From assembly GCF_014191605.1 (NCBI RefSeq), contig NZ_JACHWU010000001.1:620001-684000 (forward strand): a stretch of 64,000 nucleotides of DNA, given 5' to 3'. The stretch is from Prauserella isguenensis (lineage in GTDB: Bacteria > Actinomycetota > Actinomycetes > Mycobacteriales > Pseudonocardiaceae). The notes under the pieces are model-generated. The model was not told the origin of the DNA. It did not search any database and was given only the letters and a program-made list of their open reading frames with translations. Positions 1 to 8,737 of this stretch are shown piece after piece. Position 1 is the first letter of the stretch. Every line of letters starts with the position of its first letter. A program made the position numbers and the translations under genes.

Positions 1-1236
1 GTGGTTCGTGGCGAGCATGCCCAGGTTGAACACCTTGCTGCGGGCCATGTCGTCGTTGTAGGCGTCGATGGCCCTGCTCAGCGCCGGGATGGCGTACTTG
101 GTGTGCATCGGGTCGGCCGATTGCGCCAGCTCCGTGTGCACGGTGCCGACCATCGCGTGCACGTCCGTCTCCGTGAAGAACTTGACCCACGACTCGGCGT
201 TGACGAGATCGGCACGCGCGAACTCGTCCCGCGTCCTGCCCAGCAGTTTCACGGCCTGGTCGGAGTTGCCCATCATCGCGTACGCCCACGCCTCGTTGGC
301 GCACAGCACGGCCACGGCCAGTTCCGAGCCCGACTCCTGCGCCGCGATCTGACCCAGCTGGAACAGCTTCAGCGCGTCGTTCGGCGCCTCCTGGTGCAGG
401 TACACGCGTCCCATGCGGTACAGGATGTTCGCGACGAGCGGGTGGTTGTCGCCCTGTTTCGCCAGGTTGAGCGCATTCGCGAAGTGACCGCGGGCCGAGT
501 CGATCAGCCCGGTGTCGAACGACGTCCAGCCGGCGAGGCTGTGCAGGTCGGCCAGCGCGACGAACAGCCGCGATCTGACCCCGTCGGTGGTGCTGGCCTG
601 CATCATCTGCTGCCCCCAGGACAGCTGCGCCACGACGGCGTCGCGGCAGAAGCCGCCGCCGTACTGGTAGTCGAGCGCACGCAACGCCCTGGTTGCGGCT
701 TCGACCTGCCGGACATCGGTGACCCCGATGCGCCCCGGCGCGGGTGTCCTTGCGGGGCTCGCCGCCCAGGCCTCCGCCGACGATCCGAAGACCGCGGCGC
801 CCATCGTGACCTGGGCCGCGTGCGCGAGGAACTTCCGCCGTTTCACGGACTCGTCCTCCTCAGCCTGCTGCTCGCCGGAGGTTCCGGCGACCTGAATCTC
901 GGTGGCCTCGTCGTATGCGAGACCCATGTATCCACGGGGAATACCCAGGCCCGCGGCGATCCTCGCCAGCACGTCGTAGGCCATGACCTGACGGCCTTTC
1001 AGGATCTCCGAGACCTCGGACTGTGACTGGCCGGTCATCGCAGCGATCTGGCGTTGCGACACACCGTGTTTGCGCAGTTGGCGATAGACCTCACTGACGT
1101 TTCGCACGGAGAGCGCGTCGCGCATCTCGTCGCCTTCCCAGACCTCCGGGTTCAGGCGGCTGGGCGCGAGCTCGGACGAGTCCTCGGTCGCGCCTCCCGA
1201 GATGCGGGCGATCGCCGTGTTGTCGGTGGTGTCCAT
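1..1236 (-). CDS. XRE-family regulator with TPR-like C-terminus (3' end cut by window)
   Basis: DNA-binding regulator of the actinobacterial XRE/TPR class that includes Streptomyces NsdA. The 412 visible codons start at ATG 1236 and run off the left edge without a stop. An XRE helix-turn-helix lies at about residues 42-108. An arginine-rich KRRKFL stretch followed by a small-residue hydrophobic segment (132-151) looks like a Tat signal but is internal, as in many members of this class. The rest is helical with TPR-like periodicity. Family knowledge suggests a role in development or secondary metabolism; the target is unknown. The upstream side faces a long gene-poor gap. Confidence 0.85.
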   Translation of the reverse strand, partial: MDTTDNTAIARISGGATEDSSELAPSRLNPEVWEGDEMRDALSVRNVSEVYRQLRKHGVSQRQIAAMTGQSQSEVSEILKGRQVMAYDVLARIAAGLGIPRGYMGLAYDEATEIQVAGTSGEQQAEEDESVKRRKFLAHAAQVTMGAAVFGSSAEAWAASPARTPAPGRIGVTDVRQVEAATRALRALDYQYGGGFCRDAVVAQLSWGQQMMQASTTDGVRSRLFVALADLHSLAGWTSFDTGLIDSARGHFANALNLAKQGDNHPLVANILYRMGRVYLHQEAPNDALKLFQLGQIAAQESGSELAVAVLCANEAWAYAMMGNSDQAVKLLGRTRDEFARADLVNAESWVKFFTETDVHAMVGTVHTELAQSADPMHTKYAIPALSRAIDAYNDDMARSKVFNLGMLATNH

Positions 1237-1777
1237 GCGCCCCTCCACAGTCCTTCCGGGCGTCGTCAGCAGCGTAGGCACTTCACATTGAACCGCGCGA
1301 AACCCGATTTGTGACCCCTGATCGGCCCTGCCGAACTTCGTCGACCGCTTAACGGCCAGCCGTTGCCGGTCGCCGCTGCCCGACCCACCGAGGCTTCTAT
1401 CGGCGTTTCATTCATCGCAATCTAGTTCTCGGGATCGACGTGACCACCCGAACACGGTCCGCGATCACCCGGGAGATCCACCCGACCGGAACTCCTGTGC
1501 ACGACGAGAGCGGCACACGAGAACCGCACGACGAGAACCGCACCACCCACAACCGAACACCGGCCGGATCCGGCGACACACGGACCGGCCGTACGGGCCC
1601 TCCGCACCCGGGGTTCCGTACGGAACGAGTCCGGGCAGGCGGGTGCGGCGCGACGACTGCGAAGACGACCACTACGAAGACGACCACTGCGAAGAACGAC
1701 GACCACGAAGACAGCGACACCTGTGAACGGCACGGCGAAACGCCCGTGAGCACCGACGAGTACGGAACGGAGACGAC
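1237..1777. other. Gene-poor interval with a short tandem repeat
   Basis: No convincing gene in 541 bases. It must hold the promoter of the leftward XRE gene. Positions 1660-1705 contain about three degenerate copies of a 15-bp unit (CGAAGACGACCACTA). An open frame from 1440 crosses the interval, but its product is Arg/Thr/Pro low-complexity and it overlaps the next gene out of frame, so it is not called. Confidence 0.5.
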
Positions 1778-2281
1778 GTGGAGATCGCATCCCCGGCCAC
1801 CGCGCGTGGCACGTCGTCCCTGTCCCGGCCCTCGTCGGTGCCCGGTGCGCCGTCGACGCCCGACACCTCCCGCGAGTCCGGGTCCGCGCTGCCGGACTCT
1901 TCATTGCCGGGAGCGGCGCTGTCCGAGTCCGCAGGGTCGGGCGCCGCACTGTCGACCGCGCCGCTCCCGCCTGCCGCCGGTCCTGCCGCTGCCGCCGGCT
2001 CCCCGTCCGGGACCTCGGTCCCGGTCGCCCGGCAACACTTCTCCCCGGTCCCCACAGCCGACACCGGCGACCAGGACGTCCGCCGTGAAGAGAACGGTCA
2101 GGTCGTCTGGCGCGTGCAGTGCGGCGATCTCATCGGCCGCGAACGCTGCATGACGGTGTACGTGGACGACGACGAAATAGTGCTGGTCGGCCCGCCCGGC
2201 GAAGCGGCGCGGCTCACCCGCACCCAGCTCGGCCGACTCACGGCCGCGCTCGGCGAAGCCGCCGGACTGGCGGAAAGGTGA
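1778..2281 (+). CDS. Hypothetical protein, low-complexity N-terminus with conserved-looking C-terminal domain
   Basis: Not recognised. The first 90 or so residues are Ser/Ala/Pro/Gly-rich with no clear fold. From about residue 95 to the end (VWRVQCGDLIGRERCMTVYV onward) the composition becomes that of a compact beta-rich domain with two cysteines, ending in a helix. The true start may lie downstream of GTG 1778 because no clear ribosome site precedes it. It is followed after 12 bases by another hypothetical gene in the same direction, so the two probably form an operon. Confidence 0.55.
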   Translation: MEIASPATARGTSSLSRPSSVPGAPSTPDTSRESGSALPDSSLPGAALSESAGSGAALSTAPLPPAAGPAAAAGSPSGTSVPVARQHFSPVPTADTGDQDVRREENGQVVWRVQCGDLIGRERCMTVYVDDDEIVLVGPPGEAARLTRTQLGRLTAALGEAAGLAER

Positions 2282-2293
2282 CGGTGACGTCCT

Positions 2294-2755
2294 GTGGACA
2301 AGATCCTCGGCCAGGTGCTCCGCAACGCGGTGTGGGAACGCCTCGACATGCTGTCCGACCTCGCGGACAGAGCCGACGAGCCGTCGCTGGTGTCGGTCGC
2401 GCGTTCGGAGCTGCCCCGACTGACCGATGGTTGGCGCGCGATGCTGCGCTCCCACGAACCTGACGACGGCGGTCACTGCCCAACCTGCTCCACGCGCTGG
2501 CACCGGGTGAAGGCGCCGTGCACCGTGTGGCAGGTGGCGCACGAACACCTCGTCGCAGGCGGCCTGGCCCCCGAACAGCCGACCAAGCGGAAACTGCGCC
2601 GCAAGGGCACGCCCGCTCCGGCGTCGGCGCACGCGCCCTCCGAGGCGCCCCCGCGGCAACCCGACGAAGCCGCGATCCCCGAGCAAACGGGTCGGCACAT
2701 GTCGGTCTCACCGACATCGGCCCGGCATGCCGTATCCGGACCCCCGACCCGGTAG
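2294..2755 (+). CDS. Hypothetical protein with CPTC motif
   Basis: Function not recognised. GTG start at 2294, 12 bases after the preceding gene and probably cotranscribed. The first 90 residues are helical and contain HCPTCSTRWHR at about residues 56-66 followed by another Cys, which could be a small metal-binding site. The C-terminal 60 residues are Pro/Ala/Arg-rich and probably disordered. Codon use matches the neighbours. A regulator-linked small operon of Pseudonocardiaceae is the most that can be inferred. Confidence 0.6.
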   Translation: MDKILGQVLRNAVWERLDMLSDLADRADEPSLVSVARSELPRLTDGWRAMLRSHEPDDGGHCPTCSTRWHRVKAPCTVWQVAHEHLVAGGLAPEQPTKRKLRRKGTPAPASAHAPSEAPPRQPDEAAIPEQTGRHMSVSPTSARHAVSGPPTR

Positions 2756-3057
2756 TGGCATGCGAACAGGCGACGGGTTTCCGCCCGTCCCGGCCGGCGG
2801 CCGGCTCGCTCGTACCCCCGAGCGAAGCGGGTCGGCCGCCGGCTTCCAACGCGACACTCAACCTGATTAATCGAAAAACCCGTCTTTCGTCCGCTGGCGA
2901 AGACGGTGATCGATGGTTAGGTTGGGGGCCGTGACAGCGCGTCAACAACTTCATATGACAACACCGCGACTCGACTTCCGGTTCACCCGGACGGCCGAAT
3001 CCCCCGGTCGCGGTAGTAGCCCGCAGTAGATCCCCGCCTACGCAAGGGCCCCGATCC

Positions 3058-3108
3058 CCGCGGGCCGGTGTCGAAGATTCCCCTCCCCCGACCGACACCG
3101 GCCCGCGG
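3058..3108. repeat. Perfect 16-bp inverted repeat, 19-nt loop
   Basis: CCGCGGGCCGGTGTCG at 3058-3073 is exactly reverse-complemented at 3093-3108. The stem is very GC-rich with no T tract on either side, so it could be a factor-assisted terminator or a protein-binding site. It lies 300 bases from either neighbouring gene. Confidence 0.7.
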
Positions 3109-3322
3109 TCCCAACGGTCGTGCTCCACGCTCGCGCCGGAGCGTGACCGCTCTGGCCGACGACGGATTGGTCGCCGTCGTCGATTTTTGGCCAACTTCGA
3201 TTTTTTCGTGTCCGTCGACGTGCATCACTCGGGCCGGCAGCGCTCCGACCACCACCCGAGATGCCCGCCGCCTCCACCGGATGCCGTCGACCACGGCACC
3301 GCGCTCGACGTCGACTCCGCAA

Positions 3323-3332
3323 AGTGATCACT
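3323..3332. promoter_or_regulatory. Candidate TetR operator AGTGATCACT
   Basis: A 10-bp perfect palindrome about 58 bases before the TetR start. TetR regulators commonly bind short palindromes in their own promoters. The assignment rests only on position and symmetry. Confidence 0.3.
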
Positions 3333-3390
3333 CGACCGTGAACAGCTCGCCTGCGCGTTAGAGTTCCCACGCAGAGTGAGGGAGCACCAC

Positions 3391-4017
3391 GTGTCTGACA
3401 GCCGTACCGAGTTGCCACCGCTACGTCGCAAACCGGTCCAGGAACGCAGCGCCAAGCGGGTCGAGCGCATGCTCGACGCTGCGGCCGAGCTGCTGGCCGA
3501 AGTGGGGTACGACGCGCTCACGACGACGCTCGTCGCAAAACGTTCCGGCGTGGCGGTCGGCTCGCTGTACCAGTTCTTCCCCGACAAACGCGCGATCGTG
3601 CAAGCGCTCACGCACCGGAACCTCGAACGGTTCCTCGGTGCCGTCGGTGAGCGGTTCGAGGGCGTCGACCACCAGAGCTGGTGGGAGATCGTCGACTCGC
3701 TGCTCGACATCTACCTCCACATGCACCGTGAGGTGCCGGGCTTCTCGCGGGTGCACTTCGGCGATGCCGTTGACGTCCAACTGCTGGACTCCGAGCGCAC
3801 CAACAACGGCGTCATCACCGACGCGCTGGCCGACCTCGTCGCCAACCACGTCGACGTTCCCCGGGACGAGGTGGACCTGCCGATCTCCGTCGCGGTCGAG
3901 GCCGCCGACTCGCTGCTGAAGTTCGCGTTCCGCGCCGACCCCGAAGGCGACCCGCAGGTCGTCGCCGAGACGAAGGCGCTCATCAAGACGTATCTGGCGA
4001 GCCGCTTCGGCGACTGA
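3391..4017 (+). CDS. TetR/AcrR-family transcriptional regulator
   Basis: One-component repressor of 208 residues. The N-terminal TetR helix-turn-helix spans about residues 24-70 and includes the typical VAKRSGVAVGSLYQFFPDKR recognition segment; the remainder is the helical ligand/dimer domain. GTG 3391 is chosen over GTG 3376 because GAGGGAG at 3378-3384 is a good ribosome site for 3391. The gene converges on the racemase-fold gene to its right, so its most likely direct targets are itself or the hypothetical pair to the left. The ligand is unknown. Confidence 0.9.
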   Translation: MSDSRTELPPLRRKPVQERSAKRVERMLDAAAELLAEVGYDALTTTLVAKRSGVAVGSLYQFFPDKRAIVQALTHRNLERFLGAVGERFEGVDHQSWWEIVDSLLDIYLHMHREVPGFSRVHFGDAVDVQLLDSERTNNGVITDALADLVANHVDVPRDEVDLPISVAVEAADSLLKFAFRADPEGDPQVVAETKALIKTYLASRFGD

Positions 4018-4082
4018 TCTCTTGCACAACTGCCACCCCACCGGCGACGGCTCGTCACCACGTGGCGGGCGTGCAACAGGCG

Positions 4083-5270
4083 TCAGCCGAAGGACTTGGC
4101 CTCGCCGCGGTAGGTGGGCGCCGGGTGGTCGATCCGAGAACCGCGGACCAACTGGTACTCGGGGAAGTGCTCGGCGAGTTCCCCCGCCTTGGCGTGCCGG
4201 AACCACACACGGTCACCCAGCGCGAGGTCCCGCGCGGCCGCACCTGTGACGGGCGTCTGCACCTCGCCGGCCCCTTCGACACCGAGCAGCGCCAACCCGG
4301 CCGGCGCGACGGGCGCCGGCAGCCGTGACGGCTTCGGCGGCCCGGACGCGACGTAACCGCCCGCGAACACGGTCGCGATGTCCCGCGTCGGCCTGCGCAC
4401 CACGGGTAGCGCGAACAGTGCGGCGGGCTGCGGCGTGAACCGCGTGTACGAGTCGAACAGGCCCGGCCCGAGCAGGCCGGATCCCGCGGCGATCTCCGTG
4501 ACGGACGGGTCGTCGCCGGTGGATTCGATGCTGCCGGTGCCGCCGCCGTTGACGAACTCCAGGTCCGCGACACGGCGCACCGCGGCGACGGCCGCCCCAC
4601 GTCGCCGCGCCAGCTCGGCCGCCGAGCGGCGCTGTATCCACCGCACCATGCGTGCCTCGAGGCCGCGACCACCGTCGGGAACGCCTGCGATCTGCCCCTC
4701 GTAGGCCATCATGCCGACCAGCCGGAAGCCCCGGCGTTCGGCGACGCGTGACGCCAGAGCCTGCGCCGCTCGCGGCCGGAACACCGGCGACCGGCGCGTG
4801 CCGATGTGCAGCCCCGGAGCGGGCCGCCACGAGACGTCGAGTTCGAGGGCGACCCGGATCTCGGGGTGCGCGGGTCCGATCGCCGCGTCGATCGCGTCGA
4901 GGTGCTCGGTCGAGTCGACCATGATCGTGACGGCCGCGCGCGCGGCGTCGTCGGTGGCCAGGGTGCGTAACGCGGCGTGGTCCACGGTCGGGTACGCCAC
5001 GACGAGGTCGTCGCTCACGCCGCAGTGGTGCAGCCAGAGTGCCTCGGGCAGCGAATAGCACAGCAGTCCCCCGAAGCCGGGCATGGCGAGCGCGCGTTCC
5101 AGCAGCTCCCTGCAGCGCACGGACTTGCTGGCGATGCGGATCGGCAGGCCACGGGCCCGCCGGACGAGGTCGCGCGCGTTGGCGTCGAACGCATCAAGAT
5201 CGACGACCGCCAACGGCGGGTCGAGAGCCTGGGTCGCGGCGTCGTACGCTGCGGCGTTCACGGTGGTCAC
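4083..5270 (-). CDS. Alanine-racemase-fold PLP protein (amino acid deaminase/aldolase type)
   Basis: Fold-type III PLP protein of 395 residues, resembling the amino acid deaminase/aldolase group that includes M. tuberculosis Rv1769. The predicted PLP lysine is Lys49 in RIASKSVRC on the first barrel strand after AVVDLDAFDAN; the C-terminal part is the beta domain with a conserved RGSRIDHPAPTYRGEAKSFG-like end. Such proteins act on D-amino acids or D-threo-hydroxy amino acids; the substrate here is not determinable. It is divergent from an aldonolactone oxidase, and the same two families are near-neighbours in mycobacteria (Rv1769, Rv1771), which suggests a functional link. Confidence 0.8.
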   Translation of the reverse strand: MTTVNAAAYDAATQALDPPLAVVDLDAFDANARDLVRRARGLPIRIASKSVRCRELLERALAMPGFGGLLCYSLPEALWLHHCGVSDDLVVAYPTVDHAALRTLATDDAARAAVTIMVDSTEHLDAIDAAIGPAHPEIRVALELDVSWRPAPGLHIGTRRSPVFRPRAAQALASRVAERRGFRLVGMMAYEGQIAGVPDGGRGLEARMVRWIQRRSAAELARRRGAAVAAVRRVADLEFVNGGGTGSIESTGDDPSVTEIAAGSGLLGPGLFDSYTRFTPQPAALFALPVVRRPTRDIATVFAGGYVASGPPKPSRLPAPVAPAGLALLGVEGAGEVQTPVTGAAARDLALGDRVWFRHAKAGELAEHFPEYQLVRGSRIDHPAPTYRGEAKSFG

Positions 5271-5353
5271 GGCGACTACCGTACGTCAGAGAACCTTGAA
5301 ACGCGAAATGCATTCACATATTCTTCCGACCTCTCACGCAGGCAGGTGATCAC

Positions 5354-6661
5354 GTGACGACGTGGACGAACTGGGCCGGCACCGCGACGGCGAGTCCTCA
5401 ACGGCTGCTTCGCCCGCGGAATCTCGACGAGATCACCGCCGCAGTCCGGCAGGCCGCCGACGCGGGCATGCGGATACGCCCGCTCGGCAGTGGCCATTCG
5501 TTCACGGGAGTCGCGGCCACCGATTCCGTCGCACTCGACCTCACCGAGTGGGCGGGCGTCCTCGACGCCGACCGCGACACCGGTCTGGTCACGGTCCGGT
5601 CCGGCACCACGTTGAACCGTCTGAACACCGAGCTCGCGCGGGTGGGCCTGGCGATGAGCAACCTCGGCGACATCGACGCGCAAACGATTGCGGGCGCCGT
5701 GTCGACCGGCACCCACGGCACCGGCGCCCGGTTCGGCGGGCTGGCGACGCAGCTCCGCGCGCTGGAACTCGTGCTGGCCGACGGTTCCGTCGTCACCTGC
5801 TCCGAAACGGAACGGCCCGACCTGTTCGACGCGGCCCGGGTCGGCCTCGGCGCGCTCGGCGTGATCACCACCGTCACGCTGCAGTGCGAGCCCGCGTTCG
5901 TGCTCGACGCCCGCGAAGGCCCGGAACCGCTGGACGCCGTGATCGAGGCGTTCGACCACCACGCCGACACCAACGACCACTTCGAGTTCTACTGGTTCCC
6001 CTACGGCCGCAACGCACTGGTCAAACGGAACAACCGGGTGGCGGGGCCCGCCGAACCGCTGTCGAAGCTGCGCGAGTTCGTCGACTACACGCTCACCGAG
6101 AACGCGGCGTTCGGCACGCTCTGCCGGCTCGGCCGGGCGGTGCCCACGCTGGTGCCGACTCTGGGCAGGCTGTCGTCGGCGGTGTTGTCGACGCGCTCCT
6201 ACCGGGACGCCTCGCACCGGGTGTTCGCCACGCAGCGGTCGGTGCGGTTCGTCGAGTCCGAATGGGCGGTTCCCAGGGAAGCCGTGGGCGACGTGCTGCG
6301 CGAGCTGCGGGCGCTGGTGCCGACGTTGCAGACGCCGGTGGCGTTTCCCGCGGAGGTACGTGTCGCGGCGGCCGACGACGTGTGGCTGTCGACCGCCTAC
6401 GGCCGCGACACCGCCTACGTGGCGATCCACCAGTACGTCGGCATGCCGTACCGGGAGTACTTCCTGGCGTTCGCGGCGATCGCCGGCGCAGTCGGCGGGC
6501 GGCCGCACTGGGGCAAGCTGCACGACCTCGACGCGGACACGTTGCGAGAGCGGTACCCGCGGTTCGACGACTTCCTGCGAGTGGCCACCGGCGCCGACCC
6601 GGCGGGCGTGTTCCGCAACGGCTACGTCGACCGGGTCCTCGGGCCGGTCACAGCCTGCTGA
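5354..6661 (+). CDS. FAD-dependent aldonolactone oxidase (gulono-/arabinono-1,4-lactone type)
   Basis: Oxidises an aldono-1,4-lactone using FAD. The protein has 435 residues. The N-terminal PCMH-type FAD domain contains PLGSGHSFTG, whose His49 is the usual covalent FAD attachment site, and an SNLGDIDAQTIAGAVSTGTHG segment. The C-terminal ALO domain carries the family HWGK motif at 385-388. GTG 5354 gives a start matching family length. The closest described relative by architecture is mycobacterial L-gulono-1,4-lactone dehydrogenase. Its 3' end overlaps the convergent SDR gene by 14 bases. Confidence 0.9.
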   Translation: MTTWTNWAGTATASPQRLLRPRNLDEITAAVRQAADAGMRIRPLGSGHSFTGVAATDSVALDLTEWAGVLDADRDTGLVTVRSGTTLNRLNTELARVGLAMSNLGDIDAQTIAGAVSTGTHGTGARFGGLATQLRALELVLADGSVVTCSETERPDLFDAARVGLGALGVITTVTLQCEPAFVLDAREGPEPLDAVIEAFDHHADTNDHFEFYWFPYGRNALVKRNNRVAGPAEPLSKLREFVDYTLTENAAFGTLCRLGRAVPTLVPTLGRLSSAVLSTRSYRDASHRVFATQRSVRFVESEWAVPREAVGDVLRELRALVPTLQTPVAFPAEVRVAAADDVWLSTAYGRDTAYVAIHQYVGMPYREYFLAFAAIAGAVGGRPHWGKLHDLDADTLRERYPRFDDFLRVATGADPAGVFRNGYVDRVLGPVTAC

Positions 6662-7301
6662 CGGCCTCCGCAACGGGCGTGTTGCCGCTGGTCAACTCGA
6701 GCGTGAGCCGGAACGCGAGGTCATCGCTGAGCAGCGCGACCAGGACGGCCGCCACGTCGTCGCGCGGGACGTCGCCGCGCGGCGTGCTCTCGGCGAGCTG
6801 CACCATCTCGGTCGCCTCGTCGTCGGTGAGCCGGCCCGGCCGCAGGATGGTCCAATCCAAGTCGCGGCGGCGCAGATCCCCCTCCGCGGCGGCCTTCGCG
6901 CGCAGGTAGGCGGCGAAGACCTCGCCGAGGGCGTCCTCGTCGAACGGGCCGTCCGTCCCCATGGCACTGACCTGCACGAACCGCCGGACGCCGGCGCGCT
7001 CTGCGGCATCCGCGAACAGCACAGCGGCGCCGCGGTCGACGGTTTCCTTACGCGGGACGCCACTTCCCGGACCCGCACCGGCGGCGAACACGGCCGCGTC
7101 GGCGCCGTCGAGCACGGCGGCCACCTCGTCGACCGCGGCGTCCTCGAGGTCCAACACCGCGGGTTCGGCGCTCACCGCCCGCAGGTCCGCGACATGGTCC
7201 TTGTTGCGGACGATGCCGACGGCCTCGTCGCCGTTCGCGGCGAGGCGCCGCTCGAGGTGACGGGCGATCTTTCCATGTCCACCGGCGATGACTACGCGCA
7301 T
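6648..7301 (-). CDS. NAD(P)-binding atypical SDR (NmrA/SDR_a5-like)
   Basis: Single-domain Rossmann protein of 217 residues. MRVVIAGGHGKIARHLERRL at the N-terminus carries the glycine-rich dinucleotide loop. The middle segment (VSAMGTDGP, then YLRAKAAAEGDLRRRDLDWTILRPG) matches atypical SDRs that act as reductases, epimerases or redox sensors and often lack classical catalysis. Substrate unknown. It stands alone between two convergently or similarly oriented genes, with no operon partner. Confidence 0.8.
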   Translation of the reverse strand: MRVVIAGGHGKIARHLERRLAANGDEAVGIVRNKDHVADLRAVSAEPAVLDLEDAAVDEVAAVLDGADAAVFAAGAGPGSGVPRKETVDRGAAVLFADAAERAGVRRFVQVSAMGTDGPFDEDALGEVFAAYLRAKAAAEGDLRRRDLDWTILRPGRLTDDEATEMVQLAESTPRGDVPRDDVAAVLVALLSDDLAFRLTLELTSGNTPVAEAVSRL

Positions 7302-7422
7302 GCCACGATCCTAGGCAGTCACGCGGAGCGTGTCCGGTTGGGCGGCGGTGGGAGACGGGCGGGCGTAGGCAGCGGCGCGTAGCGCCACAGTATGGGAGAT
7401 GGCGGAACCGCGGCCCGGGAGG

Positions 7423-8088
7423 TCACGCGTGCTGCGTGGACTCCTCCGGCGACGCGGTGCCGCTGTCCTCCATCGTGATCAGCTGCTCGTAGACGACCTC
7501 GTTGACCCAGCGCCACACGGCGTCGCGGCCGAGAAGGACGCGGTCGCTGTGGCTCTCGACGTCGAGCGACACGTGCGCCTCGTCGTCGGCCGACACGACC
7601 GCCACGCCGTACGTGCGCGTCCGCGGAAGGCAGTTGTCGACATAGTCATGGGTCAGCGTCATCGACTGGGGCAGCACCATGGCCGCTTCGCCGTAACGGG
7701 AGAACGGGACGGTCGCGGCGAGGCCGGTGCGCCAGTGCCGCGCCACCGCGAGCACGCCCACGATGTCGGCGGCGGGCGGCGGAGCGGTGTCGGCCAGCTC
7801 GGGCCACGTCCACGTCGACACCTGGGCCCGGTCGGTGACGGGCTCGTGGCCGAGGGCGATCCGCTCGGCATGCGCTTCGGGGCGCAGTTTCGCCACGACG
7901 TACACGCGCCTGCCGAACATCGTCACCGGCGGGAGCACCGCGCCGTGCCAGCCGAGGCTCGCCGCGGCGTCGGCGGCGAGCGCGTCGACGTTCTCCGGCA
8001 GTTCTACGGGCGGGACCACCTGGCTCGGCACCGAACGCGTTCCGTTCGTGCCGTTCGTGATCGCGGTCTGTCCGGGTGTCGCCGCCAC
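7423..8088 (-). CDS. Conserved hypothetical protein
   Basis: I do not recognise this 221-residue protein. It is soluble, without signal peptide or membrane segment, with a mixed alpha/beta composition and several Trp residues in the middle (TWTWPELAD, ARHWRTGL). The start is GTG 8088, preceded by GGAGG at 8096-8100 with 7-base spacing; open frame further upstream to 8427 is Arg/Ser/Thr-rich and unlikely to be translated. No operon partner. Codon use is normal for the window. Confidence 0.7.
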   Translation of the reverse strand: MAATPGQTAITNGTNGTRSVPSQVVPPVELPENVDALAADAAASLGWHGAVLPPVTMFGRRVYVVAKLRPEAHAERIALGHEPVTDRAQVSTWTWPELADTAPPPAADIVGVLAVARHWRTGLAATVPFSRYGEAAMVLPQSMTLTHDYVDNCLPRTRTYGVAVVSADDEAHVSLDVESHSDRVLLGRDAVWRWVNEVVYEQLITMEDSGTASPEESTQHA

Positions 8089-8737
8089 GGATCTGCCTCC
8101 CGTGCTCGTTCGAAGTCCGCTCCGGGGAGCGGTGCTCCTGGTTGAATGGCTCTCTACTCCGAACACCGCCCGCCGGATTCCTCCGCGGGCCCTGGTGTTC
8201 ACCAGCCCCTGCGCCGGTGCAGCTCCTCGCCTCGCCTGCTCGTTCCGTGTGCCTGTCCGGGCGGTCGAACCGGCGCCGCGAAGCGCTGCCAGTTCAGATT
8301 GCAACCGAAACGGGCCGACGTCTGCGCCCTCGGGGGGTAGCTGCGATCGACGGCGCTCAGCGGTCGGTGATCGGTCGGTGAGCGGTGAAGGAAGTTCGGC
8401 CCGGCGATGCTGCCGTATGGGTGACATACGACTGAACGGGGGATTTGCCGGGCATTCCGGGGCGACGCGGTGACGTTTACCGCAGTCATGGGCTGCGACG
8501 GACGGTTATGGTCTCCGGTGGCCGGAAGCCGAGCGGTTCGGACCACGGAACGACCGTGGTCCGGCCGCTGATCTGGATGGACTCCAGATCAGCACATTCG
8601 GCGTCCGGATTCAATAGGAAGGACACAGGCGGCAACGAACGTGCGACGGACCGACGAGCGCGCAGGCCCGCCACCCGGCCATCCCCAGCCCATCCGGCGA
8701 CACCCCGAGATACCGACAGCGACAAGGAGGTCCGTGC
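8089..8737. other. 649-base divergent intergenic region
   Basis: No gene supported. It separates the leftward hypothetical gene (promoter near 8100-8200) from the rightward lyase. A short dyad GTATG-N5-CATAC sits near 8413-8427, and two adjacent perfect hairpins occupy 8539-8593. The last 140 bases are leader for the lyase, ending in AAGGAGG. Confidence 0.5.
8539..8593. promoter_or_regulatory. Two adjacent perfect hairpins before the lyase gene
   Basis: Hairpin 1 has arms CGGACCACGG (8539-8548) and CCGTGGTCCG (8554-8563). Hairpin 2 has arms GCTGATCTGGA (8567-8577) and TCCAGATCAGC (8583-8593). Both have 5-nt loops and they are 3 bases apart. No T tract follows. They could be twin operators or a leader RNA structure for the lyase gene that starts 145 bases downstream. 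Confidence 0.6.

Larger units (their letters stand above)
2756..3390. other. Gene-poor interval with hairpin and TetR promoter
   Basis: No supported gene in 635 bases. The contents I can see are a perfect 16-bp inverted repeat (3058-3108), an AT-richer patch near 2863-2885, and the promoter region of the TetR gene with a short palindrome at 3323-3332. Minus-strand open frames in this interval encode Arg-rich, family-less products and are taken as composition artefacts. Confidence 0.5.

Noticed and set aside
132-151. Tat signal peptide reading of residues 132-151 of the first XRE protein
   Set aside because: The stretch is internal, after a helix-turn-helix, and this is a known feature of the regulator class, so export is unlikely. 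The coordinates here are protein residues, not bases.
1440-2153. 237-codon plus-strand open frame
   Set aside because: Thr/Arg/Pro-rich, contains the tandem repeat, overlaps the 1778 gene out of frame, and has no ribosome site.
3038-3418. Minus-strand open frame upstream of TetR
   Set aside because: Arg/Gly/Ser-rich composition, overlaps the TetR start region and a hairpin; no family resemblance.
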